Below, in pieces: positions 7,116-13,730 of a DNA stretch of 32,986 nucleotides. Every line of letters begins with the position of its first letter. Position 1 is the stretch's first letter. Below the pieces are notes generated by a model. The model ran no database searches, was not told the DNA's origin, and saw only the letters and a program-made list of their open reading frames with translations. The stretch is taken from NCBI GenBank assembly GCA_014730295.1, contig WJIN01000030.1, positions 1 to 32,986 on the forward strand. Direction: 5' to 3'. The translations under genes and the position numbers were made by a program. The stretch is from Promethearchaeota archaeon (lineage in GTDB: Archaea; Asgardarchaeota; Lokiarchaeia; Sigynarchaeales; SOKP01).

Positions 7116-8576
7116 ATGAACTCATTAAACAAAATTCAAAGCGGAATAGAGGGATTTGATAGCATCTCTATGGGTGGAATTCCTGAGGAGAGAATGACAT
7201 TAATAGAGGGAACTCCTGGAAGCGGAAAAACGATTTTTTGCGTTCAATTTCTTCTGGGAGGTTTTAAAAATGGAGAATCCGGAGTTTTCATCACATTTGA
7301 GGAGAGCCCAGATGACATAATAAACAATATGAATGGATTCGGATGGGATCTATCTAATTACATTAAAAAGGATCTCTTTAGATTTGTGGATGTATCCCCT
7401 CGGTTTGATGATAATATTACAATTATGGGGGAGTATGATTTAAGCGGATTGTTCATCCGAATAAAGAGTGTAGTAGAAGAAATTGGGGCAAAAAGGGTCG
7501 CAATAGATTCTGTGGCTGCGCTTTTTAATATATTTCCAGATCATAACCTTATAAGAAAAGAGATCATCAAATTAAAATCACACCTAAAATCTCTGTCAGT
7601 TACCTCCCTTCTCACCTCTGAGCGATATGATGAGACGGGAGCAAATTCTCATTTTGATGTACTTGATTTTGTTAGTGATAATGTTATAGTTTTGAAAAAC
7701 CAGATGTTTGAAGAATACCGACGAAGAACTATCGAGATTTTAAAATATCGAGGCGCTCCCCATAAGAAGGGACAGCATTCATTTACTATAAAAGGAGGAA
7801 AAGGAATAACGATCATTTCATTCGAACGAAACCCATATTTACCAGACACAGAACGAGAAAGAAAAGCTTCTGGAATAGAGAAGTTTGATGAATTTACATC
7901 CGGGGGATTTTTCAAAGGGTCCTCGATTCTTATATCAGGTCAAACGGGATCTGGAAAAACACTTTTAACACTCGCATTACTTAATGGCGCCCTAAAACAA
8001 GGAGAAAGATGTATTTTGTTCAACTTTGAAGAAAGTAACCAACAGATATATCATAAAGCTCAAATATGGAATATTGACCTGCAACAAGCGGAAAAAGATG
8101 GTAAATTTAGATTCTTCTCTATTTATCCCGAATCACTGGGAATTGAAGATCTAATTACTGATATGAGAAGTGAAATTCAATCTTTCTCACCCGATCGAAT
8201 TTTTATTGATAGCATATCCGCCTTAGAACGCATTACCACCCCCCTAACGTTTCGGGAATCTTTGATAAACTTATTTCTTTTCGCAAGAGAAGAAAATATC
8301 ATCTCGGTTTTCACTACCACTACTCCTTCCTTTTCAGGTCCAATTATAGGATCCGAAAAACATATATCGACTCTTTCTGATATGGTTATTTTACTCAGAT
8401 ATTTTGAAAATAGAGGTGAATTAATTCGTGCTCTTGCTATTATGAAAATGAGAGATTCTGACCACTCTAAGCACTTTTGGAAATATATAATTGATAATAA
8501 AGGAATTCACTTTTTGGATAAATTAGAAGGAAATGTAGGATTATTCAGCTCAATAAATAAAAAGCAAGATTTATAA
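7116..8576 (+). CDS. kaiC: KaiC-like double-RecA ATPase/autokinase
   Basis: 486 residues made of two RecA/KaiC domains. CI has Walker A GTPGSGKT (32-39) and the catalytic pair Glu62-Glu63 (TFEES). CII has GQTGSGKT (275-282) and Glu305-Glu306 (NFEES). The segment GSEKHISTLSD aligns with cyanobacterial TDSHISTITD, so Ser418 and Thr419 match the phosphorylated Ser431/Thr432, and Ser413 matches Thr426. The nearby RGEL...ALAIMKMR also matches the family RGEMSRAINVFKMR. The C-terminal tail that binds KaiA is absent: the chain ends soon after FLDKLEGN. It should hydrolyse ATP in CI and may autophosphorylate in CII. An AAGGTCC stretch about 14 bases upstream is a possible ribosome-binding site. It forms an operon with kaiB. 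Confidence 0.92.
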   Translation: MNSLNKIQSGIEGFDSISMGGIPEERMTLIEGTPGSGKTIFCVQFLLGGFKNGESGVFITFEESPDDIINNMNGFGWDLSNYIKKDLFRFVDVSPRFDDNITIMGEYDLSGLFIRIKSVVEEIGAKRVAIDSVAALFNIFPDHNLIRKEIIKLKSHLKSLSVTSLLTSERYDETGANSHFDVLDFVSDNVIVLKNQMFEEYRRRTIEILKYRGAPHKKGQHSFTIKGGKGITIISFERNPYLPDTERERKASGIEKFDEFTSGGFFKGSSILISGQTGSGKTLLTLALLNGALKQGERCILFNFEESNQQIYHKAQIWNIDLQQAEKDGKFRFFSIYPESLGIEDLITDMRSEIQSFSPDRIFIDSISALERITTPLTFRESLINLFLFAREENIISVFTTTTPSFSGPIIGSEKHISTLSDMVILLRYFENRGELIRALAIMKMRDSDHSKHFWKYIIDNKGIHFLDKLEGNVGLFSSINKKQDL

Positions 8577-8650
8577 AAATCATAAGTTCCGTAACTACAT
8601 ACCTCCATTTTGCTTATTACATACTAAATATTAATATTGCATAGAACTAA

Positions 8651-8659
8651 TTTTATATA
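8651..8659 (+). promoter_or_regulatory. TATA box upstream of nikR
   Basis: TTTTATATA sits about 45 bases before the nikR start, so transcription would start near 8683 with a leader of under 20 bases. The element implies nikR is not simply the third gene of the kai operon. No GTATGA-type NikR palindrome was found near it. Confidence 0.4.
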
Positions 8660-8699
8660 CAAGTATCAAAAAAAATATCTTATTTGACAGAAGTTTAAA

Positions 8700-9221
8700 A
8701 TGAGCGAAGAATATAAGCGTTTTACTGTTTCCCTACCAAAGGATCTCTATGAGGAGTTTGAAACCTTTCGAAAAAGACTGAATGTTTCTCGTTCTGATGC
8801 GGTTCGTAAAGCAATGCATAGATATATGGCAATTGAAGAGAGCTTTCAAGAGTCTGGAGGAGATGTTGTTGGTAGTATTGTGATGATAATGAGTCATCAA
8901 CATATCGAAGAGGAGCATGATCACATTCATGAAGAAGATACAGAAATGCATGACCATGACTTTAGTTCTAGACCAATCTATGCGAATGTTCATCAGACGG
9001 ATCTTATCTTAAACAATGATATTCAGCATCATTTTGCTGATGTGATTATCTCAACGATGCATGTTCATATAGAATACGATAAATGCGTGGAAATCATTGC
9101 TGTTTCCGGAGATTATAGTCGTATTAAAAAGCTAAAACAAGATTTGGAAAGATTAAAAAGCGTGCTCTCCATTCAGCTTTTCATCATCGATAAGGAAATT
9201 GAAGCAGATATCTCAGATTGA
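8700..9221 (+). CDS. nikR: NikR-type nickel-responsive regulator with His-rich insert
   Basis: 173 residues. Residues 5-45 form a ribbon-helix-helix DNA-binding domain (RFTVSLPKDLYEEF, SRSDAVRKAM). The C-terminal ACT-like domain has the nickel ligands in exact NikR spacing: His110, His121, His123 and Cys129 (QHHFADVIISTMHVHIEYDKC), equal to E. coli His76, His87, His89 and Cys95. NikR binds Ni(II) in the tetramer and represses nickel uptake genes. Unusual is an insert at residues about 66-90, between the first ACT strand and the rest, carrying at least seven histidines and many acids, absent from E. coli NikR (133 residues). It may store or sense metal. It lies 123 bases after kaiC. LarC in the same window also handles nickel. 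Confidence 0.88.
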   Translation: MSEEYKRFTVSLPKDLYEEFETFRKRLNVSRSDAVRKAMHRYMAIEESFQESGGDVVGSIVMIMSHQHIEEEHDHIHEEDTEMHDHDFSSRPIYANVHQTDLILNNDIQHHFADVIISTMHVHIEYDKCVEIIAVSGDYSRIKKLKQDLERLKSVLSIQLFIIDKEIEADISD

Positions 9222-9713
9222 TTCATATATAATGATTCTTCTTCGGAAGTTACGTGAAAAGGCAAAAGAAGAAAGAAAAAGAGAAAAACAAATAGTAAGA
9301 TCCCTGTGAAGGTTTCCACAGCAAAAGGGTTAATTTGTTAGGCGATTTGTTTGGAACTTATATTTGTTCTCTATTCTAAGATTGTGTGTGTTATTTAAGA
9401 TAAGAGTATCTTATTATTTAAAAATAGAGAGTATGGAAGTTTTGTAATTTTTTAAATTTTGTGAAGATATTATAGATTTTAAAAGATATTTTCTGGAAAT
9501 GCAAAGATTATATATTCCTCAAGGATTAGAATTGTCTTCCTCCAAATTAAATTTAACAAATATGTTCACGATCTAAAAATTCAATTGTTCGAATTTCAAT
9601 TTCTTTTCCTGATTAATGTATTTAATGAACACAGGAAATCGAAATTAAGGAGAAATTAAAGATTAAAAATAATATGAAAAAAAAGATTAGAACAATGTTT
9701 CAATTAGACAATT
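9222..9713. other. Gene-poor region between nikR and the histone gene
   Basis: About 490 bases without a convincing gene. It holds a 25-codon charged frame at 9232-9309 judged unlikely to be real, a small imperfect hairpin near 9305-9322 (CTGTG...CACAG), and a larger imperfect inverted repeat at 9592-9646. No tRNA-like T-arm with matching acceptor stem was found. An unannotated structured RNA cannot be excluded. Confidence 0.4.
9592..9646. repeat. Imperfect inverted repeat downstream of the histone gene
   Basis: The left arm at 9592-9611 (AATTTCAATTTCTTTTCCTG) pairs with the right arm at 9632-9646 (CAGGAAATCGAAATT), with a few bulged bases and a loop of 20. It lies about 70 bases past the stop of the minus-strand histone gene, so it could shape the 3' end of that transcript. 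No long T run follows it. Confidence 0.35.
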
Positions 9714-9908
9714 TTAGAGATCTTTTTCTTGGACTGTCTTTCTACCATTTGCTTTTGCACGTTCGACTGCTTTATCAAGAATGTCAATAATTCTGTTGTT
9801 AAGCGAGTCACCGTCAATTACATCGCCACTGGTATTACAGTCCTTGCTCTTAATATAATCTCTTACTTTTGATTTCACGAAGAGAGTATCTACTTCTTTT
9901 TTAGCCAT
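9714..9908 (-). CDS. Short histone-fold DNA-binding protein
   Basis: 64 residues. The sequence SKVRDYIKSKDCNTSGDVID, LNNRIIDILDKAVERAKANG and RKTVQEKDL follows the histone-fold order of helix 1, long central helix 2, and the R-[KT]-T-V-x-x-x-D pair of loop 2. The chain ends directly after this motif, so helix 3 is essentially missing, as in the short single-fold (DUF1931-like) histones of some bacteria and archaea rather than HMf-type histones. It should dimerise and bind DNA. A strong Shine-Dalgarno GGAGG (complement of 9918-9922) sits nine bases before ATG. A TATA-like TTTAAATA lies near 9985. It is a single-gene unit. Confidence 0.8.
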   Translation of the reverse strand: MAKKEVDTLFVKSKVRDYIKSKDCNTSGDVIDGDSLNNRIIDILDKAVERAKANGRKTVQEKDL

Positions 9909-10288
9909 TTTTTTATTCCTCCAATTGTAATTTTTGATTTAGATTTTTTTAAATTGATATTTATTACTATTTAATCTATTTTACTCATATTTAAAGTCTA
10001 CGATTCTTTCATCATAGAATGATATTAAATGGTTCATAATTACATTTTGTGAGAAAACATAATCTTAAACCTCCTAGTCCAAAAGTATCGCACTTCTAAA
10101 ATATGTTCTGAAAGCCCTAAAATAGTAAACTTGGGAAAAGTATACATAAATAAAGAGCATAAGCTTTCAAATTTTAATTTTTTGATTTACCTATTTTTTT
10201 TGCCGTAACTAACATAGAAATTTGGTAAGATCTTTAAAATGAATCTTAATTTTACATATCAAAAAAGAATTCATTTAGAAACAATATT
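9909..10288. other. Divergent promoter region, histone and GH2 genes
   Basis: About 380 bases between the minus-strand histone gene and the plus-strand glycosidase. It contains the histone Shine-Dalgarno (9918-9922) and its probable TATA element near 9982-9990. No open frame, tRNA or repeat was recognised in the remainder, and the GH2 promoter cannot be placed with confidence. Confidence 0.4.
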
Positions 10289-12130
10289 ATGAAAAAACAG
10301 ACTCTTAATGGGAATTGGAAATGTAAACCCGATGTTCATGATGTTGGTCTTACGGCTGAATGGTTTAGACCAGATTTATATGATCAAAATGATTCAGAAT
10401 TACTCAATATTGAAATTCCCAATAGTTTTAACACTCTGAAAGGATATGAAATTTATGAGGGTATTTTTTGGCATTTTTTCGAATTTGCTATAGTAGAGAA
10501 GAATCTCTCTGAGAATTCTTTATTCAGATTAAAGTTCAATGGAAGTAATTATAATACAATGGTTTGGCTAAATGGTAAGTATTTAGGAGAACATAATGGA
10601 GGTTTTACACCTTTTCATTTTAATATGAAAAAATTAAATGCAGGAAAAAAGCTATTGGTTGTTCGTGTCGAAAATATAAGAAAGAAAAATAGAATTCCCG
10701 CGATTTCATTTGATTGGCTCAATTGGGGGGGCATTTATAGAGACGTCGAATTACTTTTTATGAAGAAGAATCGAATCAAGGATGTTGTTATTAAAACCGA
10801 ACTGGAATCCAGGAAAAAGAGTAATATCAATATATCTTATGAAATCATAGGAGAATTGTCTCTACGGTGGGAAATCTTGGATATAACACATAATAAAATA
10901 TTATTCCAAGGAAACATCTCAAAAATAATGGGATTGGGAGGTTTCAATCTCACATTTCACAATCCCGAACTATGGTCGCCTGATAACCCCTATTTATATT
11001 ATCTTAAAATAATCAATAAAGAAACTGATGAGTTGATTTATGAATCTTCATTCGGTGTCCGAGAGATACAAGTTAATGGTAAATATATATTTCTTAATAA
11101 GAAGAGAATCTTTCTAAAAGGGGCGAGTTTACACGAAGAACTAATGCCGTATGGAAGAACCATTCCATATGAAGAACGAGAAAATGATATAAAATCTATG
11201 AAATCTCTTGGGTTTAATGCTTTACGAACTGCCCATTATTCTCATGATGAGGATTTAATCGAAATCGCCGATAAGGAGGGTATGCTCATTCTTGAGGAAA
11301 TTCCGGTTTATTGGGCGTGTAATTTTAAAAATAATGAAACGTTTTACACTGCTGCTAAGATGATGAGAAATCTCATAATGAGAGATATCAATCATCCTTC
11401 TGTGATTTGGTGGAGTGTCGGGAATGAAATTCCAATTGAACGTCCAGAAGTTTCAAAATTTATAAAACGTCTAATGGATTGGGTGAGGATACATGATGAT
11501 ACGAGATTAGTCACCTATGTATCTATGAAGTTATTTACTGATCTAACCCGTAGGCACGCTGATGTGGCAACTATTAATTTTTATTTTGGTTGGTATGTTG
11601 GAAGTACTCGGATGATAAGTTTGATGTTGGATGTTATGCGCACCCCTACGTTTAATAAGCCTTGGATATACACGGAGTTTGGAGCGGGTGCAAAAAATGG
11701 ATTTCATGATGATTGGGAAAACCAAACAAAATTTAGTGAAGAAAAGCAACTTCATGTCTTAGATTATTCCATTAGAACATTCAACGCTAAAGAATTTTTG
11801 GCAGGATGGTTCATATGGATTTATAGAGATTTTCGCTCCTTTTTAAGACAGAATGAATATCAGCAAGGTTTTAATAGAAAAGGGATTGTATCCGAAGAAA
11901 ACGAACAGAAATTAATTTATCATCGGATTCCAAAAATTATCAATAAAAAACGTAAGTTATTAAATACTAAGCTTCTGGGAATATTTTTATGGATAATCCT
12001 CTATATCCCCGCCTATATTTTAACATACCTTGTTTTAGATGCGGGAATAATTTTTGGAGATACTAAAACCATTGAAAAGAAAAAATTGATCGATAAGCAA
12101 CGAATTCTAAAGGAATATAAAGCTCAATAA
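10289..12130 (+). CDS. Glycoside hydrolase family 2 (beta-glucuronidase/galactosidase-like) with C-terminal membrane helix
   Basis: 613 residues in GH2 order: an N-terminal jelly-roll sugar-binding domain (LNGNWKCKPD to about 175, with WLNGKYLGEHNGGFTPF), an Ig-like domain (about 180-265), and a TIM barrel starting at KGASLHEE. The acid/base Glu380 is in WWSVGNE and the nucleophile Glu463 in YTEFGAG; FNALRTAHYSHDEDLIEIAD is the standard GH2 signature region. The enzyme should cleave beta-linked glucuronate, galactose or mannose; which cannot be told. There is no N-terminal signal peptide, yet residues about 565-590 form one hydrophobic helix followed by a basic tail, so it appears tail-anchored with the catalytic domain facing the cytosol, which is odd for GH2. 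Confidence 0.87.
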   Translation: MKKQTLNGNWKCKPDVHDVGLTAEWFRPDLYDQNDSELLNIEIPNSFNTLKGYEIYEGIFWHFFEFAIVEKNLSENSLFRLKFNGSNYNTMVWLNGKYLGEHNGGFTPFHFNMKKLNAGKKLLVVRVENIRKKNRIPAISFDWLNWGGIYRDVELLFMKKNRIKDVVIKTELESRKKSNINISYEIIGELSLRWEILDITHNKILFQGNISKIMGLGGFNLTFHNPELWSPDNPYLYYLKIINKETDELIYESSFGVREIQVNGKYIFLNKKRIFLKGASLHEELMPYGRTIPYEERENDIKSMKSLGFNALRTAHYSHDEDLIEIADKEGMLILEEIPVYWACNFKNNETFYTAAKMMRNLIMRDINHPSVIWWSVGNEIPIERPEVSKFIKRLMDWVRIHDDTRLVTYVSMKLFTDLTRRHADVATINFYFGWYVGSTRMISLMLDVMRTPTFNKPWIYTEFGAGAKNGFHDDWENQTKFSEEKQLHVLDYSIRTFNAKEFLAGWFIWIYRDFRSFLRQNEYQQGFNRKGIVSEENEQKLIYHRIPKIINKKRKLLNTKLLGIFLWIILYIPAYILTYLVLDAGIIFGDTKTIEKKKLIDKQRILKEYKAQ

Positions 12131-12246
12131 GCAGTATTAATTTTTTTTTCTTTTCCTTTTAAGAAATGCGATTTCACCATTTTATCTCCATTATAAATTT
12201 TGCCTTTTTCAATGAAATTTAGCTTTCTATAATAAGAGTGGTTTTT
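12124..12246 (-). pseudogene. Remnant C-terminus of a GNAT-type acetyltransferase
   Basis: On the minus strand an open frame of about 40 codons without a start codon reads HSYYRKLNFIEKGKIYNGDK and continues MVKSHFLKGKEKK to TGA at 12124-12126. YYRKLNF followed by a strand and a final basic strand is the usual end of GNAT N-acetyltransferases (A-x-x-[FY]-Y-x-K-L-G-F). The frame is blocked upstream by TAA at 12247-12249, and the acetyl-CoA-binding part is absent because the next gene occupies that space on the other strand. It appears to be the leftover tail of a deleted gene; short length keeps confidence moderate. Confidence 0.45.
12141..12149 (+). terminator. Poly-T terminator of the GH2 gene
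   Basis: Nine consecutive T begin 11 bases after the GH2 stop, followed by further T-rich sequence, as expected for archaeal termination. Confidence 0.45.
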
Positions 12247-12272
12247 TTATAGTTCTATAGTATAAAAAAGAT

Positions 12273-13079
12273 GTGACAGTAGAAAATAGTTCGAAATTAG
12301 TTCAAAATATAAACACCTTCCAAGAAGATATTAAAATTCATTATTTCTTCATTTTTAATAATGCTGGGATGTGTCTGTATGCAAGAAATTACACTAATCA
12401 ATACGAAATGAAGGATAATTTAATCACCGCATTTTGTTCTGCCCTAATTTCGTTTTCCTTAGAGATGGTGGGCAAGCAAGTCAAAATAATTGAGATGGAT
12501 CAACTAAAGATTATAATTATTCAAAGAGATGATTTTTTTTATGGATTTTTATGTGATGTGCATGTGAACTTACTTCTTTTAGAAGACTATGTCAATAAGA
12601 TAGATATAAGAGTTCGAAAATTCATTAAAGAAAAAAAAATCAATACAAACATCCAAAATGTCCATCATAATACTATAAATAAGTTTATTGATAATTTAGT
12701 TTACAATAAAGATTCTTTCAAAGAAAACAAATCAATAGAATACTCGATAATCAGATATCTCAATGATTTTATTCATAATAATGAACTAGAAGGGCTTGTG
12801 CTTCTCAATAATAGAGGAAAAATTGTTTATAGTTCGTTAAATTCGATAAATTTGCAAAATTTATTGCGGGAGTTGGATTTTAGGATTCAAATTTGCAACA
12901 ATTCGATTCTAAAACTGTTTTACTCTTCAAAGAATGAACTTATTTATTCCGAATATATAAATGACCAATATTTTATCGTGCTCATATTTGACATCAAAAA
13001 AACCACATTGGGTATGGCAGAATATCATTTGAAAAAAGTAATCAAAAATATTAATTCCATTCTTCTAAAACATTCTTAA
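12273..13079 (+). CDS. Longin/roadblock-like regulatory protein
   Basis: 268 residues with two alpha/beta modules. The first (about 20-125) begins IHYFFIFNNAGMCLYARNY and shows the strand-strand-helix-strand order of longin/roadblock-type domains. The second (about 155-265) contains LEGLVLLNNRGKIVYSSLN, very like the roadblock/LC7 opening IEGVLLVDRDGLVI, then further strands and a closing helix. In Asgard archaea such domains accompany Ras-like GTPases as scaffolds or exchange-factor parts. No catalytic motif or membrane helix is present. Translation is assigned to GTG at 12273 because the ATG two bases earlier meets a stop at once and the next in-frame ATG lies inside the first domain. Domain type is inferred from pattern, not from a search. 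Confidence 0.6.
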   Translation: MTVENSSKLVQNINTFQEDIKIHYFFIFNNAGMCLYARNYTNQYEMKDNLITAFCSALISFSLEMVGKQVKIIEMDQLKIIIIQRDDFFYGFLCDVHVNLLLLEDYVNKIDIRVRKFIKEKKINTNIQNVHHNTINKFIDNLVYNKDSFKENKSIEYSIIRYLNDFIHNNELEGLVLLNNRGKIVYSSLNSINLQNLLRELDFRIQICNNSILKLFYSSKNELIYSEYINDQYFIVLIFDIKKTTLGMAEYHLKKVIKNINSILLKHS

Positions 13080-13147
13080 TTTGGAACTAATCCAATATCG
13101 CAATTTAGCTTGTTTATAAAGATGTTTTTATTTTTTAAAAAAATCAA

Positions 13148-13162
13148 TTTAAAATATTATAT
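13148..13162 (+). promoter_or_regulatory. TATA-like promoter of rubrerythrin
   Basis: TTTAAAATATTATAT lies about 40-50 bases upstream of the rubrerythrin ATG at 13200, consistent with a start near 13185. No Shine-Dalgarno sequence is visible before the start codon. Confidence 0.35.
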
Positions 13163-13199
13163 CCTCCAATTTAACTTAAATTATTATTGCTGATTGTTT

Positions 13200-13703
13200 A
13201 TGTCAAAAATAGAAAAGGATCTAAAAGAGGCATTTGCAGGGGAAAGCCAAGCTAATCGAAAATATCTAGCTTTCGCTGAAAAAGCTGAAAGAGATGGATT
13301 TCCCCAAATTGCCCGAGTGTTTAAAGCCGCAGCCGCAGCAGAAACAGTTCATGCCCATAATCATTTACGCGCTATGGGCGGGATTAAGTCCACCTTGGAA
13401 AATATTAAAGAAGCCATCAACGGTGAACATTATGAATTCACACAAATGTATCCAGAGTTCTTAAAGGATGCGGAGGATGAAGATCATAAGCAAGCGATTA
13501 GAACCTTCGATTATGCTAACCAAGTTGAGAAGATTCATCATGAATTATATAATAAAGCATTAGAAGCTGCCGAAAAAGGAGAAGATCTCACGGAACAGGA
13601 GATGTATATTTGTCCGGTATGTGGATATACTGTGGAAGGAGAAGCTCCCGATGAATGCCCTGTCTGCGGTGCGAAAAAGAAAGTATTTAAAAAAATCGAA
13701 TAA
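13200..13703 (+). CDS. rbr: Rubrerythrin
   Basis: 167 residues from ATG 13200; an in-frame TTG two codons earlier is less likely. Residues 1-125 form a four-helix ferritin-like domain with di-iron ligands in two ExxH pairs, Glu49-TV-His52 and Glu110-KI-His113, plus Glu15 and Glu77. Residues 136-160 form a rubredoxin-like Fe(Cys)4 centre, with CPVC at 138-141 and CPVC at 153-156. Rubrerythrin reduces hydrogen peroxide in anaerobes, using electrons from rubredoxin or NAD(P)H-linked donors, in the cytosol. Length and domain order are standard. It is a single-gene unit with T8 after the stop. It marks the organism as an anaerobe needing peroxide defence. Confidence 0.95.
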   Translation: MSKIEKDLKEAFAGESQANRKYLAFAEKAERDGFPQIARVFKAAAAAETVHAHNHLRAMGGIKSTLENIKEAINGEHYEFTQMYPEFLKDAEDEDHKQAIRTFDYANQVEKIHHELYNKALEAAEKGEDLTEQEMYICPVCGYTVEGEAPDECPVCGAKKKVFKKIE

Positions 13704-13720
13704 GATTTAATCATCCCTAT

Positions 13721-13728
13721 TTTTTTTC
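13721..13728 (+). terminator. Poly-T terminator of rubrerythrin
   Basis: Eight T directly after the rubrerythrin 3' end, in the 27-base gap before the convergent radical SAM gene. Confidence 0.45.
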
Positions 13729-13730
13729 TG

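Noticed and set aside
9232..9309. 25-codon frame just after nikR, rich in Lys, Arg and Glu
   Set aside because: Purine-rich DNA readily gives such charged frames. No ribosome site, no recognisable motif and no start context supports it.
9305..9322. Small hairpin after nikR as an intrinsic terminator
   Set aside because: Only five clean pairs with a bulge and no T run follow it.
9580..9600. GTTCGAATTTC resembling a tRNA T-loop
   Set aside because: No pairing acceptor stem, anticodon arm or D-arm could be found around it.
9674..9799. Plus-strand frame starting MKKKIRTMFQ after an AAGGAG
   Set aside because: It runs antisense through the histone gene, which has a better ribosome site and a recognisable fold; the AAGGAG is also too far from the ATG.
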